From the NCBI GenBank assembly GCA_017620525.1, contig JAGAUY010000038.1, positions 1 through 34,490 of the forward strand: 34,490 nt of DNA. Direction: 5' to 3'. The DNA is from Oscillospiraceae bacterium (GTDB taxonomy: Bacteria; Bacillota; Clostridia; Oscillospirales; Oscillospiraceae). The notes under the pieces are model-generated. The model was not told the DNA's origin and made no database searches. It saw nothing but the letters and a program-made list of their open reading frames with translations. Below, in pieces: positions 22,100-28,772 of the stretch. Position numbers and translations under genes: made by a program. Within the stretch, counting starts at the first letter, position 1. Each line of letters starts with the position of its first letter.

Positions 22100-23026
22100 C
22101 TAAAGATTTACCTTCACGCCCAACTCCTCTGGCTGAAATCTGGGACAGACATTCTCAGAAGAGGTGATCACAGAGGCAGCCAGCAGAGTGCCGATTTCTA
22201 CAGCGCCTGCTAAATCCTTTCCGTAGGTTAGACCTACCGCCACGCCTGCGCAGAAAGCATCGCCGGCACCGGTGGTATCCTTCACAGCCACATTTCGGGC
22301 GGGGCAGATCCCCTTGTTGCCGGACATGTCGGCATACACAGCACCGTCGCCGCCCATTGTTACCACCATGGAGGGGATTTTTGCAGCTATCACCTTTTGA
22401 CTCAGAATATCACGCAGCTCTTCCTTGCTTTTGCCCGTATAGTCATCGAGGAACAGAAGGCCTGCTTCAAGTTGATTGCAGATGAAGCAGTCGAACTTCT
22501 GCAGAAAATCACGACGCTCGGCGGCAAGGGACATATTGCTCACCAGCGCAAAGAGCTTGGTGTTGTGTTTAGCTGCCAGCTCCAATACTTTTTTTACGAT
22601 ATCCTTGTGGACATCCACCTGAAGTACCACGGAATCTGCTTGAGAAAAAATCTCATCACCCTTCGTCTCTAATACATGGAGTATAGGGTAGAAATCTGGG
22701 CGGCTGGAAATGGATCCAGCCACATCGCCGTCGTTGTTGAACACAGCAACCCAGGTGCCCATACCGTTGGGCTTGCTCAACACATAGTCACAGTTGACTT
22801 TATGGTTACGCAGCTTTTTCAGAACAGATTCGCCCATTGGGGTATTATCCACGATGCTCAGGAAAGTGGGGCGCAATTCCACGTTGGCAATATCCTCCAC
22901 CACATTTCTTGCAACGCCACCATGGACATACTCAACGCGTCCTGCATTGCGTCCGGTGGGGATATATGAGTCCTCTGGAAACCCCTTGATGTCAACAAAT
23001 ACCGTTCCGATTACCACGATGCCCAT
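22100..23026 (-). CDS. PfkB family carbohydrate/nucleoside kinase
   Basis: 308 residues, ATG at 23026 with AAGGAGGAG upstream. Ribokinase-fold signatures: GGVARN (36-41), the first PfkB motif, and DTTGAGDAF (250-258) with catalytic base D256, the second. GGDGAVY precedes it. The family phosphorylates sugars or nucleosides with ATP. Its position beside add, deoD, a nucleoside importer, deoB and deoC suggests a nucleoside, ribose or pseudouridine substrate, but the sequence alone does not say which. It is on the opposite strand from the rest of the locus. Confidence 0.9.
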   Translation of the reverse strand: MGIVVIGTVFVDIKGFPEDSYIPTGRNAGRVEYVHGGVARNVVEDIANVELRPTFLSIVDNTPMGESVLKKLRNHKVNCDYVLSKPNGMGTWVAVFNNDGDVAGSISSRPDFYPILHVLETKGDEIFSQADSVVLQVDVHKDIVKKVLELAAKHNTKLFALVSNMSLAAERRDFLQKFDCFICNQLEAGLLFLDDYTGKSKEELRDILSQKVIAAKIPSMVVTMGGDGAVYADMSGNKGICPARNVAVKDTTGAGDAFCAGVAVGLTYGKDLAGAVEIGTLLAASVITSSENVCPRFQPEELGVKVNL

Positions 23027-23134
23027 TTTTTCTCCTCCTTGGGTAGAATAATTTCTTTAATATACTGCTTTTTCGGGATTCCCCTTGTTTTGTCGTTACT
23101 TACAGTTTTCTCTAGGACGATTCACCAAATCCTC

Positions 23135-23375
23135 TTAGTCGTTCTCGGCGAGAACCTGCTTTGCGGCCTTCAATTCATTCCGGGTAATCTCACACATGCC
23201 CAGGTGATTCATTGCATATATCGGCCAGTAATAGGCATCTGCGTTTCCGGGGATGGCTCCCAAGGCAAAATTTGCATGTTTGCAGGCTCAGAGATTGTTC
23301 AACATCCTGAGCATATTGGATGAATTCATCATGGGTGGCGTCATCATTTCTACAGGGGAATCTATTGCCATCCAT
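23135..23375 (-). pseudogene. Frameshifted small ORF upstream of the PfkB gene
   Basis: An ATG at 23375 with GAGG five bases upstream opens a frame beginning MDGNRFPCRNDDATHDEF. Near 23290 good coding sequence moves to the +1 frame, continuing ANFALGAIPGNADAYYWPIY and ending ...KAAKQVLAEND at the stop at 23137-23135. Removing one base near the CTGAGCC at 23285-23292 would give a continuous ~79-residue protein. I do not recognise it. Either a decayed gene or a sequencing error; the spacer to the PfkB start (108 bases) would let the two share a transcript. Nothing else is seen in 23027-23482 apart from the 23399-23441 hairpin. Confidence 0.35.
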
Positions 23376-23398
23376 TATGCCTCACTTCTTTGAAAGAA

Positions 23399-23441
23399 CC
23401 GCAGAACTATCCATCGTGGAATACGATTGACAGCTCTGCGG
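23399..23441 (-). terminator. Terminator-like hairpin after the CBM9-like gene
   Basis: CCGCAGA (23399-23405) pairs with TCTGCGG (23435-23441), continued inward by CT/AG and ATCGT/ACGAT. On the minus strand TTCTTTC follows, a weak T run. Confidence 0.45.
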
Positions 23442-23482
23442 CTGGATCTAAATAACAATGTACACAGTTAGCACGAAAACCG

Positions 23483-24088
23483 TCAAACAATTTCCAAGAG
23501 ACCAAAGCATTCAGAAAGATGCAGATTTGGCTTAATGATTGGAGCCCAGGACCCCCAATATGTAGATTTTCTGTTTTCAGAGTAAGTATAAAAATTGGCT
23601 CGCATTTTGTGCCCTGGTTTTAGTTTGCAGGAAAAACCATATACTGCTTCAATTAGTTCCTTGGGAATGAGCAGCTTTGCCATCCAGCACAAGCCACCGT
23701 CACGAGTGGTGTGAGCAATATTGACTTCCGGGGTCAAGACACTGAAGTTGGATAAATCGCTGCGTTCTCTTCTGTTGGGCCCAAATGAGCATCGGCAAAC
23801 ACCGTTCGAATTGAATTCAATGCTGAGATACCCTTTGTAACGATAGCGCGGAAAAACATCGATAAAGCATGCCATGCAACAATCATATTGGATGGGTTCG
23901 GAAGGATCAAAAAAAGTAGCAATCGGTGATGGATCATAACACCACATAGTCAGCTGAAAACCAGACTCTGGCAGCCAAGTTAATTGGGCGAAGGTATCTG
24001 GACCGACTGTTCCTTCATTATGGAAATTACCGATATACAATCCTGTAGTGGGTCGTGTGGTTGAGACTTGATAAATATGGGACTGCAT
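23483..24088 (-). CDS. CBM9-like carbohydrate-binding-fold protein, no signal peptide
   Basis: 201 residues from ATG at 24088 (AGGTGA upstream); a longer reading from 24127 lacks a ribosome site. The C-terminal part, MRANFYTYSENRK, then YWGSWAPIIKPNLHLSECFG and LLEI, matches the way CBM9-like (DUF1083-type) domains end: W/MRANFY...SW.P...PNFH.PE.FG.L.F. YKGYLSIEFNSNG is a matching mid strand. Such domains bind sugars and are normally exported; no signal peptide or membrane anchor is seen here, so this one would be cytoplasmic. Several cysteines (CCMAC, CRC) are unusual. Role unknown. Divergent from the add operon. Confidence 0.65.
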   Translation of the reverse strand: MQSHIYQVSTTRPTTGLYIGNFHNEGTVGPDTFAQLTWLPESGFQLTMWCYDPSPIATFFDPSEPIQYDCCMACFIDVFPRYRYKGYLSIEFNSNGVCRCSFGPNRRERSDLSNFSVLTPEVNIAHTTRDGGLCWMAKLLIPKELIEAVYGFSCKLKPGHKMRANFYTYSENRKSTYWGSWAPIIKPNLHLSECFGLLEIV

Positions 24089-24108
24089 GAAATCACCTAT
24101 ATTCCTAA

Positions 24109-24137
24109 TATATACTATGAATCGCAAGCAATTTCAA
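24109..24137 (-). promoter_or_regulatory. Promoter of the CBM9-like gene
   Basis: Minus strand: TTGAAA (24137-24132), 17-base spacer, TATATA (24114-24109). The start is about 20 bases before the ATG at 24088. Confidence 0.5.
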
Positions 24138-24280
24138 TATATTAGGCATTTTTATAGAAATCAAGGACACAAGTCTTATTTTAGAAGATAATGTCAACAT
24201 TTTGAAGAAATTGTTGATAATATACATAAAAGTTGATGAAAAGTGCTTTTTGTGATACGTTAATTGTGAGATTTTACGGC

Positions 24281-24309
24281 TTGATAATTTTAGGGAAATG
24301 TGATATCCT
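24281..24309 (+). promoter_or_regulatory. Promoter of the add riboswitch leader
   Basis: TTGATA (24281-24286), 17-base spacer ending in TGA, TATCCT (24304-24309), extended -10. It predicts a start near 24316 and a leader of about 340 bases. Confidence 0.65.
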
Positions 24310-24339
24310 AAATTGCGTTGAAGATAAGGATAAATATTC

Positions 24340-24403
24340 CTCATATACTTACGCTGTTATTGGTGCGTATGTTTCTACGAGCCGCCTAAAGGCCCACTAT
24401 GAG
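24340..24403 (+). promoter_or_regulatory. Purine riboswitch aptamer 1, guanine-type pocket
   Basis: P1 CTCATA/TATGAG; P2 TACGC/GCGTA with L2 ending TTGG; J2/3 TGTTTCTAC; P3 GAGCC/GGCCC (one A-C mismatch) with L3 GCCTAAA, whose CC can pair with the GG of L2 as in known purine aptamers; J3/1 then C74 (24397). In xpt numbering the pocket bases are U22, U47 (24372), U51 (24376) and C74, all as in the guanine class. C74 excludes the adenine class. Confidence 0.88.
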
Positions 24404-24436
24404 TATCTATAGATTCTTTTTCTGCGCTAGATACTC
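24401..24436 (+). promoter_or_regulatory. Alternative hairpin after aptamer 1
   Basis: GAGTATCTA (24401-24409) pairs perfectly with TAGATACTC (24428-24436). It uses the 3' strand of P1, so it competes with the aptamer. No T run follows its 3' arm, although TTTTT lies in its loop; it is therefore a switching helix rather than a clear terminator. Confidence 0.6.
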
Positions 24437-24467
24437 GATTGTATTGAAACAAATAGAATTGAAGTAT

Positions 24468-24531
24468 CTCATATAGTTACGCTGTTGATGGTGCGTATGA
24501 CTCCACTGGCCGCCTAAAGGCCTGCTATGAG
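24468..24531 (+). promoter_or_regulatory. Purine riboswitch aptamer 2, variant binding pocket
   Basis: Same length as aptamer 1 and 54/64 identical, with the same P1, P2, L3 and L2-L3 pairing potential. J2/3 is TGACTCCAC: A47 (24500), C48 (24501), C51 (24504). Position 73 is G, and C74 (24525) is kept. P3 is repaired at its base (A-C mismatch becomes G-C). Changes at 47 and 51, which contact the ligand in known structures, point to a different ligand. U51C is also a feature of 2'-deoxyguanosine-binding relatives. Confidence 0.8.
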
Positions 24532-24569
24532 TATCTGGAACTCGCTAGTCGGGACAGATGCTCTTTTTT
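24529..24569 (+). terminator. Riboswitch-controlled terminator (ON switch)
   Basis: GAGTATCTG (24529-24537) pairs with CAGATGCTC (24555-24563, one G-T pair), followed by TTTTTT. Its 5' arm overlaps the P1 3' strand of aptamer 2, so a ligand-stabilised P1 should block the terminator and turn transcription on. Confidence 0.8.
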
Positions 24570-24580
24570 ATTGCAAAAAT

Positions 24581-24621
24581 GAGTACCTGTTTCCTGAGTA
24601 GGGGACAGGTACTCTTTTTTT
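24581..24621 (+). terminator. Second terminator in the add leader
   Basis: GAGTACCTGT with ACAGGTACTC plus TTCC/GGGG (24581-24594 with 24601-24614), loop TGAGTA, then seven T. Its arms resemble the first expression platform (TGAGTACCTG versus TGAGTATCTG), as if that platform had been copied. Confidence 0.8.
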
Positions 24622-24653
24622 ATTGTCAAATATTATTTCAGGAGGGTTTAGAA

Positions 24654-25658
24654 ATGTATAAATTAGGACAAAACTATGGTCTCATCGATCTCCATCTCCA
24701 TCTGGACGGCTCCCTTTCTGTCAAAACCGTCCGGGAACTGGCTTTGATGCAGGGAATGGAGGTTCCGCAGAATGAAGAGGATTTGCTTGAACTGCTACAG
24801 GTTGGCAGGGACTGCAAGGATCTGAACGAGTATCTGGAGAAGTTCAGCTTTCCCTGTGCCCTTCTTCAGACGAAACAGGCAATCACGAAGGCTGTATCCA
24901 ACTTGCTGGAAGAACTGAAAGCCCAGGGATTGCTTTATGCGGAGATTCGGTTTGCACCTCAGCTGCATACTTTACAGGGACTTACTCAGATGGAAGTGGT
25001 TCAGGCTGCAGTCAATGGGCTTACCTTGTGTGATTTCAAAGCCAATCTGATCCTGTGCTGTATGCGCGGCAGCGACAATCAGGAGCAGAATATGCAGACA
25101 GTTCAGTTGGCCTCGCGCTTCCTTGGAAAGGGTGTCTGCGCTGTCGATCTGGCCGGAGCGGAAGCGATTTATCCAACGGCTTACTTTGAGGATTTGCTCT
25201 ACACTGCGAATGAAATGGGGATTCCCCTTACAGTCCATGCAGGTGAAGCGGCTGGTGCCGACAGCGTATGGGCAGCGTTGAAGATTCATCCAAAGCGAAT
25301 TGGCCACGGTGTTCGTTCGTTGGAGGACGAGGCGCTTGTTAAGCATCTGGCTAAAGAGGGAATCACACTGGAATTGTGTCCCACCAGTAACCTCAATACG
25401 AATATTTTTCCAAGCATTTACGATTATCCGCTGTGTCATTTCATGGATGCCGGTGTGAAAGTAACGATCAATACAGACAATATGACAGTATCAGGGGTTA
25501 ACATCCGGTCTGAGATGGAAAAGGTGATTGATGCGTTTTCTTTGTCGAAAGACTATGTAGGAAAACTCGAGATGAATGCGGCAGATGCCTGCTTCGCAAC
25601 TCCTGAGGTTAAGGAATGGCTTCGTTGTCAGATTAGGGAAATACTCTGCCTGAAATGA
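24654..25658 (+). CDS. add: Adenosine deaminase
   Basis: 334 residues, ATG at 24654, seven bases after GGAGGG; the longer open frame runs into the terminators and is not coding. It deaminates adenosine and deoxyadenosine to inosine and deoxyinosine. Amidohydrolase motifs: zinc ligands H14 and H16 in DLHLHLDGS, TVHAGEA with zinc His and catalytic Glu, RIGHGVRS, LELCPTSNLNT, and the zinc Asp in NTDNMTVSG (TDN rather than TDD, as I recall for many Gram-positive Add). Expressed behind the tandem riboswitch leader; a short terminator-like hairpin follows, so read-through to the next genes is uncertain. Confidence 0.93.
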   Translation: MYKLGQNYGLIDLHLHLDGSLSVKTVRELALMQGMEVPQNEEDLLELLQVGRDCKDLNEYLEKFSFPCALLQTKQAITKAVSNLLEELKAQGLLYAEIRFAPQLHTLQGLTQMEVVQAAVNGLTLCDFKANLILCCMRGSDNQEQNMQTVQLASRFLGKGVCAVDLAGAEAIYPTAYFEDLLYTANEMGIPLTVHAGEAAGADSVWAALKIHPKRIGHGVRSLEDEALVKHLAKEGITLELCPTSNLNTNIFPSIYDYPLCHFMDAGVKVTINTDNMTVSGVNIRSEMEKVIDAFSLSKDYVGKLEMNAADACFATPEVKEWLRCQIREILCLK

Positions 25659-25736
25659 CGTTAAATATAGGCAATATAGACAAAATAAGAGAGAATAATA
25701 TAAGCACAAAGTAGAATTATGGTGGATTTGGTTAAT

Positions 25737-25757
25737 AGGGGACTCGAGTCCTTTTTT
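25737..25757 (+). terminator. Short terminator-like hairpin after add
   Basis: AGGGGAC, loop TCGA, GTCCTTTTTT: a 4-bp GC core extended by G-T and A-T pairs into the T run. Weak but correctly placed in the 170-base gap between add and the Crp-type gene. Confidence 0.5.
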
Positions 25758-25828
25758 GAAAGTATGGAAACAGATAAAATACACATCAGGGTTGTTTCCA
25801 TTGGCGGTGTGATCAATGGAGGGAGAAT

Positions 25829-26566
25829 ATGGATCATCGAAAGCTATTAGAACAAATTGAGAGTATTTTGGAACAGATTCCGGATGAGCAGAGAGAGTAT
25901 TTCAGGAAATACTTTCATAATGCTCCGAATTCGTTAATGAGTACGATTAATATTGAGAGAAGAAGTGCCAATAAAATTCTAGTTGAAGAAAGCGAACCTA
26001 TCGAGAAGATCTATGTCCTAATGAAAGGCACAGTGAAAGCTATTGATTTTAGAGTGAAGGGTTCGACATATGAATATGCGCGATTTGAGGGTGTCACGAT
26101 TCTTGGCTCCATGGAATGTGTGTTTGGTATTCAGAACTACATGACGACCCTGATCACGGCTACACCGTGTACATTCCTGGTCATTCCCAGGCAGACCTTT
26201 GAAAGCTGGATCTGGAGCGATACAAGTGCGCTTCGTATTGAGGCGGAGAGTATGAGTTCCTATTTGCTTGAACATACCCGGGAAAACCGCGTTATGCTTC
26301 TTTTGAATGGCATGGAGCGCCTGATGTTGTTGCTGGTCAAGATGTGTGAGTCCAGAGGTAATGCGGAAGTGTATGTTCTGGCAATCAATCGACAGGAACT
26401 GGCAGAGCAAACCGGCTCCAGTGTGAAAACTGTTAACCGTTCCATGAAAAAGCTGGAGGAGAGCGGGTTCCTAATCAGGGACGGCCATAAAGTAAAAATT
26501 GTACAAAAACAATATGCTTCCATGCGGACACATTTGGACAAAATTTTGAGTAATGCCCCAAAATAA
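25829..26566 (+). CDS. Crp/Fnr family transcriptional regulator
   Basis: 245 residues, ATG at 25829 with GGAGGGAG upstream. The N-terminal half is a cNMP-binding-like beta-barrel (NKILVEESEPIEKIYVLMKG, residues ~49-68). The C-terminal winged helix carries LAINRQELAEQTGSSVKTVNRSMKKLEESGF (~185-215). No cysteine cluster for an iron-sulfur centre is seen. Lying between add and deoD, it probably regulates the nucleoside genes; the effector is unknown. Its GC is lower than that of the importer genes. Confidence 0.88.
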   Translation: MDHRKLLEQIESILEQIPDEQREYFRKYFHNAPNSLMSTINIERRSANKILVEESEPIEKIYVLMKGTVKAIDFRVKGSTYEYARFEGVTILGSMECVFGIQNYMTTLITATPCTFLVIPRQTFESWIWSDTSALRIEAESMSSYLLEHTRENRVMLLLNGMERLMLLLVKMCESRGNAEVYVLAINRQELAEQTGSSVKTVNRSMKKLEESGFLIRDGHKVKIVQKQYASMRTHLDKILSNAPK

Positions 26567-26640
26567 GGACATGTGGGCTTGCTCGTTTTTCTGGAAAAGA
26601 ATAAACTGTAAGCAATGGGTGAAAAACCTTTTGCTCGGAT

Positions 26641-26670
26641 TTCCATTCGGAACGGGGTGCAACCTATAAT
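26641..26670 (+). promoter_or_regulatory. Promoter region of deoD with possible activator site
   Basis: A perfect -10, TATAAT (26665-26670), lacks a good -35. Instead the -35 area holds the inverted repeat TTCC-ATTC-GGAA (26641-26652). A weak -35 with a nearby palindrome suggests activator dependence, perhaps on the Crp-type protein encoded just upstream; this is inference. Confidence 0.45.
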
Positions 26671-26690
26671 AAGAGGACTGAAAGGAAGTA

Positions 26691-27404
26691 ATGGATATGT
26701 CTCAAACACCTACTCTTCACAATGCGGCCCGCAAGGGCGAAATCGCAAAGACTGTGCTGATGCCCGGAGATCCCCTGCGCGCGAAGTACATTGCAGAGAA
26801 ATTCTTTGAGAATCCCAAGCTTGTCAGCGATATTCGTAATATCTACTGCTACACTGGCACCTATAATGGCAAGGAAGTTTCTGTTATGGGCAGCGGCATG
26901 GGTATTGGCTCCATGAGCATCTACTCCTATGAGCTGTTCAATTTCTATGATGTGGATCAGATCATCCGCGTCGGCTCTGCCGGTGCGCTGAACCATGATC
27001 TGAAGCTGCGTGATGTAGTTGTCGGACAGACCGCCTCCAGTGACAGCAATTACGCAGCAAAGTACAATCTGCCCGGCACCATCGCTCCTTGCGGTGATTT
27101 CGGCATGATCGAAGGCGCTGTAAAGTACGGCAGAGAGCATGGCATCAACATGCGTGTAGGTTCCCTTCTTTCCGGTGCAGGCTTCTATTACAGCGACGAG
27201 TGGATGGAGCAGTGGCGCAGGATGGGCATTTTGGCCGTTGAGATGGAGGCTTATGCCCTGTATCTGAACGCTATTGAGGCCGGCAAGAAAGCTCTGGCCC
27301 TGTGTACCATCTCTGACCTGATCTTCAGTGGCGAGTGCTGCACTCCCCAGGAGCGGCAGGAAAGCTTTGACGATATGATTCGTATGGCACTGTCCCTGGC
27401 CTGA
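26691..27404 (+). CDS. deoD: Purine nucleoside phosphorylase, DeoD type
   Basis: 237 residues, ATG at 26691 after AAAGGAA. Splits purine ribo- and deoxyribonucleosides with phosphate, giving the base and (deoxy)ribose-1-phosphate. Hexameric PNP signatures: MPGDPLRAK (24-32) for phosphate, GSGMGIGSMSIYSYEL, RVGSAGAL, AVEMEAYALY for the ribose, and TISDL with the catalytic Asp. Full length. Its product feeds deoB and deoC further down the locus. Confidence 0.95.
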   Translation: MDMSQTPTLHNAARKGEIAKTVLMPGDPLRAKYIAEKFFENPKLVSDIRNIYCYTGTYNGKEVSVMGSGMGIGSMSIYSYELFNFYDVDQIIRVGSAGALNHDLKLRDVVVGQTASSDSNYAAKYNLPGTIAPCGDFGMIEGAVKYGREHGINMRVGSLLSGAGFYYSDEWMEQWRRMGILAVEMEAYALYLNAIEAGKKALALCTISDLIFSGECCTPQERQESFDDMIRMALSLA

Positions 27405-27431
27405 GAGGGGACATATCAACCGGTGTTAAGA

Positions 27432-27450
27432 GGCCGGGAATCTTCCGGCC
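27432..27450 (+). other. Hairpin between deoD and the binding-protein gene
   Basis: GGCCGG (27432-27437), GAATCTT, CCGGCC (27445-27450). No T run follows; possible partial terminator or RNA-stability element. Confidence 0.45.
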
Positions 27451-27491
27451 CTAACAAATTATACTATCACGCAAAAATGGAGGAGAAAACA

Positions 27492-28670
27492 ATGAAAAAA
27501 ATGTTCGCAATGTTCCTTGCTGTTGCCATGATCGTCTGCTGCTTCGCAGGCTGTGGCGCCGGCGGCAACGAAGGCACCGACGCTGAGTACATGGTCGCAA
27601 TGATCACTGACTTCAGTGACATCACCGACCAGTCCTTTAACCAGATTACTTACGAAGCCTGTAAGGCTTTCTGCGATGAGAACGGTGTTGACTTCAGATA
27701 CTACAAGCCCGCCGGCGATACCACCGCTGACCGCGTCGGCATGGTCGAAAAGGCTGTTGACGAGGGTTACAACATCATCGTGATGCCCGGCTTCTCCTTC
27801 GGCGGCACCATCGCCGAGGTCTCCGAGGACTACCCCGACATCAAGTTCATCGGCCTGGACGTCAGTGCCGGTGATATCCTGGAAGCAGGTGTCCCCGCAG
27901 CAGGTGAGGAATACGACTGGAACCCCGACAACTGGAACGTCACCGACTACTACTACGAAGAGAATGTCTACTGTGCGATCTACCAGGAGCATCTTGCTGG
28001 CTACATGGCCGGTTATGCTGCTGTCAAGATGGGTTACACTGAGCTGGGTTTCCTGGGTGGTATGGCTGTCCCCGCCGTTAACCGTTACGGTTACGGCTTC
28101 GTTCAGGGCGTTGACGCAGCAGCCGTGGAGCTGGGCGTGAATCCCACCATCAAGTTCGCATACGGCAATACCTTCGCTCCCGACCCCGACATCAAGGCTG
28201 CCATGGATACCTGGTACAGCGATGGTACCGAGCTGATTTTCCCCTGCGGCGGCGGCATCTACAGCTCCGTTGCTGAGTCCGCTGCAGCTCTGAACGGTAA
28301 GGTCATCGGCGTTGACGTTGACCAGGCTGCCATTATCGACGGCACCTACGGCGAGGGCTTGACTGTTACCTCCGCCATGAAGGGCCTGTACAACACTACT
28401 GTCAATACCCTGGCTGATGTGATCCTGAATGACAACTGGGCAAATTACGCCGGCAAGATCGAGTCTCTGGGCCTGGTTTCCAGCGACGTTGAGGGTAACT
28501 ACGTTGGTATCCCCACCGAATCCACCCAGTGGTCCGATTCCTTCACTTTGGAGGACTATAAGGCTCTGGTTGCTGGTATCTACGACGGCACCATTACCGT
28601 TTCCGGCGCGCTGACCGGTATCCCTGCAACCACCAACACCACTGTTGTTGACCTGGGCAGCATTAAGTAA
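27492..28670 (+). CDS. BMP family nucleoside-binding lipoprotein of an ABC importer
   Basis: 392 residues, ATG at 27492 with GGAGGAG upstream. A lipoprotein signal runs from KK through the hydrophobic LAVAMIVCC to the lipobox FAGC (cysteine at residue 19). The mature protein fits the Bmp/PnrA family: MVAMITDFSDITDQSFNQ, then VEKAVDEGYNIIVMPGFSFGG and DVDQAAI. Family members bind nucleosides outside the membrane. Followed by the ATPase and two permeases. Codon use is strongly biased to C-ending codons, suggesting high expression. Confidence 0.93.
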   Translation: MKKMFAMFLAVAMIVCCFAGCGAGGNEGTDAEYMVAMITDFSDITDQSFNQITYEACKAFCDENGVDFRYYKPAGDTTADRVGMVEKAVDEGYNIIVMPGFSFGGTIAEVSEDYPDIKFIGLDVSAGDILEAGVPAAGEEYDWNPDNWNVTDYYYEENVYCAIYQEHLAGYMAGYAAVKMGYTELGFLGGMAVPAVNRYGYGFVQGVDAAAVELGVNPTIKFAYGNTFAPDPDIKAAMDTWYSDGTELIFPCGGGIYSSVAESAAALNGKVIGVDVDQAAIIDGTYGEGLTVTSAMKGLYNTTVNTLADVILNDNWANYAGKIESLGLVSSDVEGNYVGIPTESTQWSDSFTLEDYKALVAGIYDGTITVSGALTGIPATTNTTVVDLGSIK

Positions 28671-28690
28671 TTAATATATCGTATTTTCTG

Positions 28691-28720
28691 ATCAGGGCAG
28701 ATGCATGCATCTGCCCTGAT
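28691..28720 (+). other. 30-base perfect palindrome between lipoprotein and ATPase genes
   Basis: ATCAGGGCAGAT and ATCTGCCCTGAT flank GCATGC, giving a 12-bp stem. GCAAAAATC follows, not a T run, so it is more likely an mRNA-protecting or processing hairpin than a terminator. Confidence 0.7.
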
Positions 28721-28772
28721 GCAAAAATCATAGTTACGGCGAAAGAATTCTCACAAAGGAGAGGGATTAACT

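Noticed and set aside
23039-23323. 94-codon open frame on the plus strand between the PfkB gene and the CBM9-like gene
   Set aside because: No ribosome site; the minus strand shows better coding character.
24340-24403. Adenine riboswitch, given the adenosine deaminase downstream
   Set aside because: Position 74 is C in both copies; adenine aptamers have U there.
24340-24531. Repeated TCATATA...TATGAGTATC units as a CRISPR or insertion-sequence end
   Set aside because: Only two copies, no spacer pattern, no cas or transposase gene, and both fold as purine aptamers.
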